27,285 bases of DNA. It comes from JAUIBE01 sp035267185 (lineage in GTDB: Bacteria > Pseudomonadota > Gammaproteobacteria > Xanthomonadales > SZUA-36). Both the position numbers and the translations under genes were made by a program. This document shows, in pieces, positions 15,132 to 22,663 of this stretch. Every line of letters starts with the position of its first letter. Positions within the stretch are counted from its first letter, which is position 1. The notes under the pieces are model-generated. The model did not search any database. It saw only the letters and a list, made by a program, of their open reading frames with translations, and had not been told where the DNA came from. The stretch is taken from contig DATFLY010000065.1 in assembly GCA_035267185.1 (NCBI GenBank), forward strand, positions 1-27,285, written 5' to 3'.

Positions 15132-16433
15132 TTACACTCTTTTGTCTGGTAAAGGCACGACTGTATCGGAACCAGCCAGGGTTTCCTGTTCGCGCCCCAG
15201 GTAAATCGCCAGCATCGCCCATACCGCAGCGACAGGGGCCGCCACCAGGGCGATTGCGCCAATGGACAGACCGATCGCTGCCAGCCCGGCATATATCCAG
15301 CCGCTGACAAGATCCCCTCCACGATAAACGGCTGCATCAATAAATGGTTTCGACTTGTACTTCGCTTGCCTGTCAAGCACAGTCCAGAGCACTTCGCGGG
15401 CAGGTTTGGTCAAACCGTATCGTCCCGCCCGGTATATCACCTGCACCACCACCAGGATTGCCAGTGTCGGGTAAATTCCCAGAGATACAAAACCCAGGGT
15501 CATCAGGACTGGAATGGCCGCCAACGTGACACCGACACCGATCCACTTCATGATCCGGGCAGTCAGGTAGACCTGGAACACGATGGTCAGGATATTCACC
15601 GCAAGATCTATTTTGGCGAACAATGCCCGCCGTTCGCCACGGTCATCGAATGCTTCAGCGATCAGGTGCGCCTGTTGAAAATAGAGCATCGTGGAAACGA
15701 ATGTCATCAGTGCAATAAATCCGGCAATGGCCATCAGGTAGCGAGAACTGAAAACTGCCTTCATACCGCTGATCGCATTACCTTCAACTACTTTATCTTT
15801 CTCGCCCTCAATATCCACAGATCCGGTGTTAAACCTGTTGTGCAGCACTTTGGCGCACCAGGACGCAATTTCCAGGGGTACACACGCCATCAGCAATAAC
15901 GAAAACACCGGAACCGATTCAGCAAGGGTCGCGGTTACAGTCGAACCAACGATGCCACCCAGTGAACTACCCACGGCAATAAAGGCAAACAGTCTCTTGC
16001 CTTGCTTATTGGTGAAGCAATCAGCGACCAGCCCCCAGAAAACCGTGACGACAAACAATGCAAAAACACTGGTCCAGACATAGAACGTCCGGTCGATCCA
16101 GGGACGTGCGCTCTCCGGAAGAAAAACAAGACACAACCAGAATCCCACCAGGCAGGCTATGAAAAAACGATTGGCAAGAGGCACGAATACCCCACGTGAA
16201 ACCTTCGATGTCAGCCACGAATACAGCGGCACTGCCACCATCATCGCCAGGAAGACAACGGTCCAGAGTATCTGCAGATTCCCCCGGTCCGCTGAAGAAA
16301 TTTCATCACGTACAGCGCGCAGAATGTAGTACGAGAACATGATGAAGAAGCCGTAAGCTGTGGCCCACAACATTCCGGCCTGCTCGTTGTTATCCCGCAG
16401 ATCAACAAGCTTACTGATCAGGGCATTTGGCAA
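15132..16433 (-). CDS. Major-facilitator transporter related to NTP/NDP exchangers
   Basis: This 433-residue inner-membrane protein has about twelve helices. Its start region (YGFFIMFSYYILRAVRDEIS) followed by ILWTVVFLAMMVAVPLYSWL and FVPLANRFF is the pattern seen in ATP/ADP translocase-like (COG3202) proteins of the major-facilitator superfamily. True nucleotide exchangers are mostly known from intracellular bacteria and plastids. In free-living bacteria similar proteins occur without known substrates, so I name it only as a transporter. The second half holds IVFQVYLTARIMKWIGVGVT and VQVIYRAGRYGLTKPAREVL. TTG 16433 is chosen because GGAGAG lies 6 bases upstream. The dehydrogenase gene follows after 2 bases, which suggests that the carrier moves the dehydrogenase substrate or product. 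Confidence 0.88.
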   Translation of the reverse strand: MPNALISKLVDLRDNNEQAGMLWATAYGFFIMFSYYILRAVRDEISSADRGNLQILWTVVFLAMMVAVPLYSWLTSKVSRGVFVPLANRFFIACLVGFWLCLVFLPESARPWIDRTFYVWTSVFALFVVTVFWGLVADCFTNKQGKRLFAFIAVGSSLGGIVGSTVTATLAESVPVFSLLLMACVPLEIASWCAKVLHNRFNTGSVDIEGEKDKVVEGNAISGMKAVFSSRYLMAIAGFIALMTFVSTMLYFQQAHLIAEAFDDRGERRALFAKIDLAVNILTIVFQVYLTARIMKWIGVGVTLAAIPVLMTLGFVSLGIYPTLAILVVVQVIYRAGRYGLTKPAREVLWTVLDRQAKYKSKPFIDAAVYRGGDLVSGWIYAGLAAIGLSIGAIALVAAPVAAVWAMLAIYLGREQETLAGSDTVVPLPDKRV

Positions 16434-16478
16434 GAAAACTCTCCTTGAATAGGGAATGATTCGGTGAAAATCCGGTCA

Positions 16479-16535
16479 ATCATATTACGGAAAAAACGAG
16501 ATGCAAATTTACGTTGCTCTCGTCAAATGAACGAG
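16479..16535 (-). promoter_or_regulatory. Repeat-rich control region upstream of the transporter operon
   Basis: The minus strand reads a possible promoter, TTTGCA (16502-16507), 17 bases, TATGAT (16479-16484). Around the -35 box there are three copies of the same 5-base word: ACGAG (16496-16500), CTCGT (16519-16523) and ACGAG (16531-16535). The first pair extends to ACGAGA-T-GCAA and TTGC-TCTCGT and can fold into a stem of 10 pairs with one bulge, next to a run of six A on the plus strand (T on the minus strand). This may be a repressor site or an attenuator. Confidence 0.4.
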
Positions 16536-16585
16536 CTGCAGGTAGTATCCACCCTGCCAATTCTACACCGGAGTACTGACCGATA

Positions 16586-17350
16586 ATGAGAACTGTCATC
16601 GCATTGCTGATCACGGCTGTTTTATCAGTGCCATTGGCTGCGCAGGAAGCTGACCTTGAGAAACGCGCCAACCATTACCTTGATCACGTGGTGCTGGGGA
16701 TTAACAACCTTGACGCGGGCATTCAGGCATTCGAACAGCTTACCGGTGTTACGCCGAAAAAAGACGGTCGTGACACTCAACTTGGTACGGAAAGCGCAAT
16801 CGTGGGGCTTGGTGAAAACATGTTTCTTGAAATCATTGCACCAGATCCGAAAGCAGATCCCGATTCGCTTGATCCTGACCTGAGAGATTTTATTTACGAT
16901 CGTCTTAAAAGCATGAACGAACTGACACCTTTCAAGTGGGCGGTCGGCACCAGCAACCTGGAGCGGACATCATTTTTCGCCCGGCGAGCAGGCAGCAGGG
17001 CCACAGACATTATGGAAGGCTCAAGAAAGCGCGGCTGGGGTAGAAAAGAGCAGTGGACCTGGTTCAGCGTCAGGCTACCGGAGTCAAGTGTAATGCCCAT
17101 CTTTGTTCAATGGAAAAATGAAGAAAAACGACCTCAGGATCGTGCACCTGAAGGCTGCAGTCTGGAGGCGCTGCATGCGTATTCCAGATCTTTCAAATCG
17201 GTGCATGCACTTGCCGCAACCATGCAGGTTGATATTGATGTGGAAGGAGAGGAAGTTGAATCCATAACCCTGACCATGGACTGCCCTGCGGGTGAAGTGG
17301 TACTGGGGCCCAAGCCACTGTCTGGTGATCCGAATATACGGCAGAGATGA
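16586..17350 (+). CDS. Exported glyoxalase-like (VOC) protein
   Basis: The protein has 254 residues. Residues 1-20 (MRTVIALLITAVLSVPLAAQ) form a signal peptide with cleavage near LAAQ-EAD. The mature part opens with NHYLDHVVLGINNLDAGIQA and continues with EQLTGVTPKKDGRDTQLGTE and GLGENMFLEIIAPDPKAD, the pattern of the Glyoxalase-like domain 3 family. His33 in LDHVVLG and Glu93 in FLEIIAP sit where metal ligands occur in related proteins. The protein has no known substrate. GGAG lies 12 bases before the ATG, which is a long spacing. The gene is divergent from the transporter-dehydrogenase pair and shares their control region, so a joint role is possible. Its end is 26 bases from the convergent E2 gene. 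Confidence 0.88.
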   Translation: MRTVIALLITAVLSVPLAAQEADLEKRANHYLDHVVLGINNLDAGIQAFEQLTGVTPKKDGRDTQLGTESAIVGLGENMFLEIIAPDPKADPDSLDPDLRDFIYDRLKSMNELTPFKWAVGTSNLERTSFFARRAGSRATDIMEGSRKRGWGRKEQWTWFSVRLPESSVMPIFVQWKNEEKRPQDRAPEGCSLEALHAYSRSFKSVHALAATMQVDIDVEGEEVESITLTMDCPAGEVVLGPKPLSGDPNIRQR

Positions 17351-17376
17351 CGCGATTAAGACGGCTCGAAAAATGT

Positions 17377-18618
17377 TCAGATAAAGATGGTGGCTGGCTG
17401 CTCGAGCATTTCTCGTAGCGACTGGATCATGGAGGCGGCATCGAAACCGTCAACAAACCGATGATCGAATGAAGATGAAAGGTTCATCATCGTGCGAACT
17501 TCCACCTCACCATCAACAATCATTGGGCGTTCAACTGCCTTGTTGACCCCGATAATACCGACTTCCGGCTGGTTGATAATCGGGGTGCTGACGATACCCC
17601 CAAGCTTTCCAAGACTTGTAATGGTAATGGTTGAGCCCATCAACTCATCTCTTTTCGCAGTGTTATCGCGGGCAGCCTGGGTGACCCGCCTGATTTCAGC
17701 GGCCATATCCTCAAGTGAACGGCCCTCCGCATTTCTGACCACGGGTACCTTGAGTCCATCCTCTGTCTGGGTCGCGATTCCGAGGTGAACCGGATGATGC
17801 TGAATCAGTACACCGCGTTCGGCATCATAATGCGCGTTACATTGTGGATAGTCTGCAACCACTCGTGCCAGCGCCATCGCCAGGAATGGCAGAAGGGTCA
17901 GGCGCTTTTCGTCTGCTCCCTTGCGTTGGTTGAGGTGTTTGCGTAAATCTTCCAGGGCAGTCAGATCGACTTCCTCGACATAAGCAAAATGTGGAATTTC
18001 GCGATTAGCAGATTCCATACGTTGCGCTATCTTGCGCCGCAAACCCACCACTTTGATTTCATCGGCCCCGCTTCTTGCAGCAAATTCGGGTCGCACTGCA
18101 GATGGACCGGCCGATGCTTGCCCACCGTTGGTAACAAAAGCTTCAAAATCGGTTTTCAGTATGCGGCCGCGCGGGCCGCTGCCGTGAACTCTGGTCAGGT
18201 CCACCCCTGCCTCGCGAGCACGCCTGCGAATCGATGGAGAGGTCATGACCTTGTCGTTGAGCGCAGTGTCCGCAGTTTTCGGCTGGTCGACCACCTTGCT
18301 GACTGCGGGCGCTGTTGCTGCCTCAGCGTGCGGTTCCGTTGACCCCTCTGATCTTGCGTCCTTTGCATGGCCGTCGCCTTCAATTGCAAAAGTGATCAAT
18401 GGCGCCCCCACTGGGACAACATCACCAAGTTCACCCGCAAGGGCCACGACCTTACCGTTAACCGGTGCCGATAACTCCACGGCAGCCTTGTCTGTGAGCA
18501 TGGAGCAGACCGGATCCTCTTCCTGGACGACATCGCCCACTTTGATCATCCACTCCGCGATCTCTGATTCCACTGTTCCTTCACCAAGGTCCGGCAATTT
18601 GAAAATGTATTCGCTCAT
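17377..18618 (-). CDS. bkdB: Branched-chain 2-oxoacid dehydrogenase E2 (dihydrolipoamide acyltransferase)
   Basis: The protein has 413 residues from ATG 18618, with GGAGG 5 bases upstream. It has one lipoyl domain (residues about 1-78) with the lipoylated lysine Lys44 in MLTDKAAVELSAP, and a peripheral-subunit binding domain at about residues 140-180 (SPSIRRRAREAGVDL, then GSGPRGRILKTDF). The catalytic acyltransferase domain follows from about residue 200 and ends with His386 in DHRFVDGFDAA, the HxxxDG active site. It transfers branched acyl groups from lipoate to coenzyme A in the cytoplasm. The linkers are rich in alanine and proline. The start overlaps the E1beta stop in ATGA, which suggests coupled translation. 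The set E1alpha-E1beta-E2 is complete, but an E3 gene is absent. Confidence 0.96.
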   Translation of the reverse strand: MSEYIFKLPDLGEGTVESEIAEWMIKVGDVVQEEDPVCSMLTDKAAVELSAPVNGKVVALAGELGDVVPVGAPLITFAIEGDGHAKDARSEGSTEPHAEAATAPAVSKVVDQPKTADTALNDKVMTSPSIRRRAREAGVDLTRVHGSGPRGRILKTDFEAFVTNGGQASAGPSAVRPEFAARSGADEIKVVGLRRKIAQRMESANREIPHFAYVEEVDLTALEDLRKHLNQRKGADEKRLTLLPFLAMALARVVADYPQCNAHYDAERGVLIQHHPVHLGIATQTEDGLKVPVVRNAEGRSLEDMAAEIRRVTQAARDNTAKRDELMGSTITITSLGKLGGIVSTPIINQPEVGIIGVNKAVERPMIVDGEVEVRTMMNLSSSFDHRFVDGFDAASMIQSLREMLEQPATIFI

Positions 18619-19631
18619 CCCGCCTCCATCACGCGGCGAATTCCGGCTGCCATTCTTTTCTGACCGGGAAAATACTGCCATTCAAATGCATGCGGATAAG
18701 GCGTATCCCAGCCTGCGATCCGTTCAATTGGTGCTTCAAGATGCCAGAAACAGGCCTGCTGAATAGAAGCGACCAGTTCCGCCCCGTAACCGCAAAAGCG
18801 AGTGGCTTCATGAGCCACAAGACAGCGACCTGTCTTCTCAACAGAGGCCTGCAACGTGGTCATATCAAGTGGCATAAGCGTTCTGACATCAATGATTTCA
18901 GCACGAACTCCCAGTTTCTTTGCGGTGGCCTGAGCGACGTGAACAATGGTGCCGTAGGTGACAATCGTCAGCTCGTCGCCCTCTTCCACGACATTGGCCT
19001 GCCCCAATGGAATGTTGAAATAATCTTCCGGTACCTCACCCATCGGATGCGATGACCATGACTGAGCTGGCTTGTCAGGATCACCATCGAATGGGCCGTT
19101 ATAAATGCGCTTGGGCTCGAAGAACACCACCGGATCGTTGGACTCAATTGCGCTGATCAGCAAACCTTTCGCTTCATGCGGATTCGACGGCATGACCGTC
19201 TTGATGCCGGTAACATGAGCAAATATGCCTTCTGGGCTCTGTGAGTGCGTCTGGCCGCCGCGAATGCCACCCCCACAAGGTGTGCGAATAGTAACCGGTG
19301 CTGTAAATGTTGCGTCGCTGCGATATCTGATTCGAGCCAGTTCGCTGGCAATCTGATCAAACCCCGGATAGATGTAATCGGCAAACTGGATTTCGGCAAC
19401 CGGGCGCAAGCCGTTCACACCCATTCCGATGGCTGTGGCAACAATGCCACCTTCAGAGATTGGGGAATCCAGGACACGATGTTCGCCATGTCGCTCCTGC
19501 AAACCATCAGTACACCTGAATACGCCACCAAAGTAGCCAACGTCCTGCCCCATCACGACGACGTCTTCATCACGATCCAGCATGACATCCATGGCGGAAT
19601 TGATCGCCTGAATCATGTTCATCTGGGCCAT
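18615..19631 (-). CDS. bkdA2: Branched-chain 2-oxoacid dehydrogenase E1 beta subunit
   Basis: This 338-residue subunit forms with E1alpha the thiamine-diphosphate enzyme that decarboxylates 2-oxoisovalerate and related branched acids. It opens MAQMNMIQAINSAMDVML, and Glu60 in LDSPISEGGIV is the conserved glutamate that activates the cofactor. The segment TPCGGGIRGGQTHSQSPEG and the later YGTIVHVAQATAKKLGVRAE are typical of pyruvate-dehydrogenase-type E1beta chains. The C-terminal transketolase-like domain begins near residue 200 and contains LVAHEATRFCGYGAELVASI. It starts at ATG 19631, one base overlapping the E1alpha stop (TAATG), and ends overlapping the E2 start. The length is normal for the family. 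Confidence 0.96.
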   Translation of the reverse strand: MAQMNMIQAINSAMDVMLDRDEDVVVMGQDVGYFGGVFRCTDGLQERHGEHRVLDSPISEGGIVATAIGMGVNGLRPVAEIQFADYIYPGFDQIASELARIRYRSDATFTAPVTIRTPCGGGIRGGQTHSQSPEGIFAHVTGIKTVMPSNPHEAKGLLISAIESNDPVVFFEPKRIYNGPFDGDPDKPAQSWSSHPMGEVPEDYFNIPLGQANVVEEGDELTIVTYGTIVHVAQATAKKLGVRAEIIDVRTLMPLDMTTLQASVEKTGRCLVAHEATRFCGYGAELVASIQQACFWHLEAPIERIAGWDTPYPHAFEWQYFPGQKRMAAGIRRVMEAG

Positions 19632-20869
19632 TAATCTTCCTCCAGGCTGAGCATTTCCTGTTGTTGCTCTTTCAGGTGCTCGGGCATTTCCTCGTAAACA
19701 TCCTCGAACATCTCGCGAGGGTCAAGCCAGGGACCATCTGTCATGGTTCCGTAGCTACAAGCCTCTTTCCATGTGTCAGTAACATGCTGCTTCATCTCGG
19801 CCTCAAGGTCAGCCTGTTGATCCTCGCTCCAGTATCCCAGTTTTTCCAGGTGACCGCGGAGCCTTGCCAATGGATCGCCAAGCGGAAACGCCGCCCATTC
19901 GTCTTTTGGTCTGTAACGTGATGGATCATCACTGGTGGAGTGTGCACCACCCCGATAAGTGACAAACTCAATCAGTGTCGGGCCTCCACCGTTGCGCGCC
20001 CTTTCAGCAGCCCATTCAGTTGCAGCGTAAGTCGCAAAAAGGTCATTGCCGTCAACCCTGAGGCCTGGAATTCCATAGCCCGGGCCACGGGCAGCAAACG
20101 GCCGTAGTTCACCGCCTGCAAAGGCCTGGAAAGTTGAAATAGCCCACTGGTTGTTAACAACATTCAAAATCACCGGCGCCTGGTAAACAGCAGCAAATGT
20201 CAGTGCCTGGTGAAAATCAGATTCTGCTGTGCTGCCGTCTCCAATCCATGAAGCTGCAATATCTTCACTGCCCTTGATCGCTGATGCCATCGCCCATCCC
20301 ACAGCCTGCGGATACTGTGTGGTCAGGTTTCCGGAAATGGTGAACACATTTCCCTTGGCATGCTGATAGAACACGGGCATTTGCCTTCCACGGCAAAAAT
20401 CACGTGTATTTGAGAGGCAGTGACACATCATGTTTAGCAGCCCGGTACCCCGCATCAGGTACAAAGCTTGTTGTCGATAGTGCGGAAAACACATGTCACT
20501 GTCCCTGAGCACCATCCCAGGTCCAATTGAGCACGCTTCCTCACCGAGTGACTGCATGTAAAAAGAAATCTTGCCCTGACGTTGCATCCGGTACATACGA
20601 TCATCGTAAGCGCGAACAAGAGTCATCATTTTTAGTGACTCCAGCAACTGCTCCTTGCTGATATCCGGCACCCACGGACCTTTGAGTTCGAAGTCTTCAT
20701 CCAGAACCCGAACAAGCTTGAAACTCAGGTGTTCAATATCTTCTACAGATGAATCTGTCGGCGGTCGTTCAATTTCTCCAGCCCCTGACAGCGCCAGGTA
20801 ACTAAAGTCAGGCTCTTCACCCGGACGTGCAGTGGGATGTGGAATATGTATTTTTGGTTGTGCGCTCAT
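19631..20869 (-). CDS. bkdA1: Branched-chain 2-oxoacid dehydrogenase E1 alpha subunit
   Basis: The protein has 412 residues from ATG 20869. The N-terminal part reads QPKIHIPHPTARPGEEPDFS, a usual opening of this branched-chain subunit. The thiamine-diphosphate motif runs from GDG at residues 210-212 (SWIGDGSTAESDF) to NN at 239-240 (LNVVNNQW). Other typical pieces are RQGKISFYMQSLGEEA at about 97-112, and RGGAHSTSDDPSRYRPKDE, the region that is phosphorylated in the animal enzyme. ATG 20884 (MVHNDMSAQ) is an alternative start; neither has a strong ribosome binding site. A perfect TATAAT box (20924-20929) lies upstream, so the E1alpha-E1beta-E2 genes may have their own promoter in addition to readthrough from tesA. 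Confidence 0.96.
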   Translation of the reverse strand: MSAQPKIHIPHPTARPGEEPDFSYLALSGAGEIERPPTDSSVEDIEHLSFKLVRVLDEDFELKGPWVPDISKEQLLESLKMMTLVRAYDDRMYRMQRQGKISFYMQSLGEEACSIGPGMVLRDSDMCFPHYRQQALYLMRGTGLLNMMCHCLSNTRDFCRGRQMPVFYQHAKGNVFTISGNLTTQYPQAVGWAMASAIKGSEDIAASWIGDGSTAESDFHQALTFAAVYQAPVILNVVNNQWAISTFQAFAGGELRPFAARGPGYGIPGLRVDGNDLFATYAATEWAAERARNGGGPTLIEFVTYRGGAHSTSDDPSRYRPKDEWAAFPLGDPLARLRGHLEKLGYWSEDQQADLEAEMKQHVTDTWKEACSYGTMTDGPWLDPREMFEDVYEEMPEHLKEQQQEMLSLEED

Positions 20870-20923
20870 ATCGTTGTGTACCATCACTGGCCCCGGGAAG
20901 GAAACTGCTTTCGGGAACCGCCT

Positions 20924-20929
20924 ATTATA
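20924..20929 (-). promoter_or_regulatory. Perfect -10 box upstream of bkdA1
   Basis: The minus strand reads TATAAT at 20929-20924, identical to the -10 consensus. No good -35 box lies 16-18 bases upstream. Transcription would begin near 20917, giving a leader of about 33-48 bases. It sits in the short gap between the membrane sensor gene and bkdA1. Confidence 0.4.
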
Positions 20930-20966
20930 ATCCCAGTCCCGTTTGGCTGCGCGAATTTCGGCAACT

Positions 20967-21974
20967 TCATCGTCGGGGGATTCGGCTCGCAGAGTAAGAC
21001 CAGGCCATGGGTACCAATGCCAGAAGTACAAAATAGTAATTCTGCCAGGGTAATATCAATTCGGGTAAAAACGAACCGGCAAGAAGTGCAGTCACGATTG
21101 GTACAGATGCAACCAGGCTGGCCAGCAGCATCTGGTTCAAAGCCAGTCTGCTGCGTTCGGCTCCTTGTGCAGAAATGTAATTAGCCACCACCAGAATCAA
21201 TCCAAGCATAAAGTACGCAATCATCCCGGTTTCGCTGAAGCCCTTTGCCAATTGAGCCGGAACAGAGCTTGCCGGTGGCGTAAATAAAATTCGCCAGGCA
21301 TCTGCGAACCAGATCAGCAACACCGGAAAGTAAATCAGTTTTTTACCCCAGGGCTTCTGAATCAATGATCGTTTCAGAGGAAAAAGATGCAGAAAGTGAA
21401 TCATGGCGGCCAATCCCAGCAACACGAAAAGCTGCACGACGGTCAGGGCCACGGCATGTACGTCGTAACTAACCAGGTATGGCCCGTCAAAAAAGTGCAG
21501 CGACAAGCCCAGGCCCATCAGGGCAAGCACGCGCGTGGCTGGTGCGGGCCTCGTTATGCAAGCCACGAGAGGAATCAATAAAAATGCGAAACCGACAATA
21601 ATTGAAAGTTGTTCTCGCGCCATTTCCCGGTCATTCAGGCTTGTAAAAACCGGCCTGTAGCGAATGGTCTGCTCACCCCGCGTAACGGTAAAACTGCGCC
21701 GCTCTCCCTCGGGGACACGTGGCAAACGAACGATCGTGGAAGTATCCTCAATGCGGTTACCGTCGATCCCTATGATGCGGTCCCCAACCTGCATATTGAT
21801 TTGCTCGGCCGACCCGTTGGGCTTGAGCGTGACAATTTCATGGTTCTCATTTGTACTGAATCCCGGCTGAGTGCGTTTTGAAACATCAAGACTGCCGGCA
21901 ACACCCCAGGCCGCGATCAGCACCGCCATGAGAATCAGAACAAATGCATCGCCGGTATTTGTTTTTTCACTCAT
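20967..21974 (-). CDS. PDZ-domain membrane protein with seven-helix sensor-like region
   Basis: The protein has 335 residues. Helix 1 lies at about 11-28 (FVLILMAVLIAAWGVAGSL), followed by an extracytoplasmic PDZ-like domain at about 45-110 (VGDRIIGIDGNRIEDTSTIV, then SFTVTRGEQTIRYR). Seven further helices occur from residue 122 to the end, including VVQLFVLLGLAAMIHFLHLF, WGKKLIYFPVLLIWFADAWR and YYFVLLALVPMAWSYSASRI. This order, one helix, PDZ, then seven helices, resembles the sensor half of ComP-type histidine kinases, and the last helix resembles the point where such proteins continue into the kinase. Here the protein stops with RIPRR and no kinase domain follows. Function unknown. It starts inside the last codons of tesA (8-base overlap), so the two are coupled. 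Confidence 0.85.
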   Translation of the reverse strand: MSEKTNTGDAFVLILMAVLIAAWGVAGSLDVSKRTQPGFSTNENHEIVTLKPNGSAEQINMQVGDRIIGIDGNRIEDTSTIVRLPRVPEGERRSFTVTRGEQTIRYRPVFTSLNDREMAREQLSIIVGFAFLLIPLVACITRPAPATRVLALMGLGLSLHFFDGPYLVSYDVHAVALTVVQLFVLLGLAAMIHFLHLFPLKRSLIQKPWGKKLIYFPVLLIWFADAWRILFTPPASSVPAQLAKGFSETGMIAYFMLGLILVVANYISAQGAERSRLALNQMLLASLVASVPIVTALLAGSFLPELILPWQNYYFVLLALVPMAWSYSASRIPRR

Positions 21975-22641
21975 TTTTCATTTTCGTGCCATTAGAATTC
22001 AGTAAAGGTTCCAGTGCAGGCCAGACATTATCCAGCAAGATCGGTTGCGCCTCGACAGAAGGGTGGATGCCATCGGCCTGCATCAGGTTCGGATCAAGTG
22101 CCACTCCTTCCATGAAGAATGGCACAAGCGCTGCGTCATATTGTCCGGCAAGATGCGGGTAAATGCCTTCAAACTGACGCACGTACTGATCGCCATAATT
22201 GGGAGGAATACGAATTCCGGTCAGCAGGACCTCGGCACCCTGGGATTGTGACATTTCGATCATTTTCGCCATATTGGAACGTGTCACTTCGGGCGATAAC
22301 CCGCGAAGTCCGTCGTTGCCTCCCAACTCGATAATGACGATTTTCGGGGCGTGACGTTCAAGCAAACGTGGCAACCTTGCTAATGCACCTTCCGTCGTGT
22401 CACCTGTGATGCTTGAGTTGAAAACCTGCCATGGGTAGCCATGTTCAATCAGTCGGGTTTCAAGCAGGCTGGGCCAGGCGTCCCTGGAGGGCATATTGTA
22501 TGCGGCACTCAAAGAATCTCCAATCACCAGTATTCGCGGCTGTGATTCGGAACCTGGAATGTTATCCGCGGAAACAGCGAATTGCGCACTGAGCAGTACA
22601 AGCGCCAGCAATATTACAAGGTATTTTCTATAAATAATCAT
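21967..22641 (-). CDS. tesA: TesA-type arylesterase / acyl-CoA thioesterase I
   Basis: The protein has 224 residues from ATG 22641. Residues 1-25 form a signal peptide (MIIYRKYLVILLALVLLS, cleaved near SAD), so it acts in the periplasm as in other bacteria. It is an SGNH hydrolase: nucleophile Ser43 in GDSLSAAYN, Gly80 in block II (ITGDTTEG), Asn109 in LGGNDGL, and Asp190 with His193 in ADGIHPS. These are the four expected blocks. The enzyme cleaves esters and acyl thioesters. The start ATG shares its bases with the ybbA start on the opposite strand. The region upstream lacks a good ribosome binding site. The tesA-ybbA divergent arrangement is also found in E. coli. Confidence 0.96.
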   Translation of the reverse strand: MIIYRKYLVILLALVLLSAQFAVSADNIPGSESQPRILVIGDSLSAAYNMPSRDAWPSLLETRLIEHGYPWQVFNSSITGDTTEGALARLPRLLERHAPKIVIIELGGNDGLRGLSPEVTRSNMAKMIEMSQSQGAEVLLTGIRIPPNYGDQYVRQFEGIYPHLAGQYDAALVPFFMEGVALDPNLMQADGIHPSVEAQPILLDNVWPALEPLLNSNGTKMKNE

Positions 22642-22663
22642 GTATCCATCTGATATTATTTTA
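22629..22663. promoter_or_regulatory. Shared divergent start and promoter region of tesA and ybbA
   Basis: The bases CATG at 22639-22642 hold both starts: ATG of ybbA on the plus strand (22640-22642) and ATG of tesA on the minus strand (22641-22639). TATAAA at 22629-22634 would serve as a -10 box for ybbA, placing transcription start at or next to its ATG (about 22640). TAAAAT on the minus strand (22663-22658) is a possible tesA box. Neither gene has a clear ribosome binding site, so leaderless transcripts are possible. The surrounding 60 bases are AT-rich. Confidence 0.45.

Noticed and set aside
15366..15899. Plus-strand open frame of 177 codons inside the transporter gene
   Set aside because: Its composition is unlike a real protein and the opposite strand encodes a complete transporter with typical motifs.
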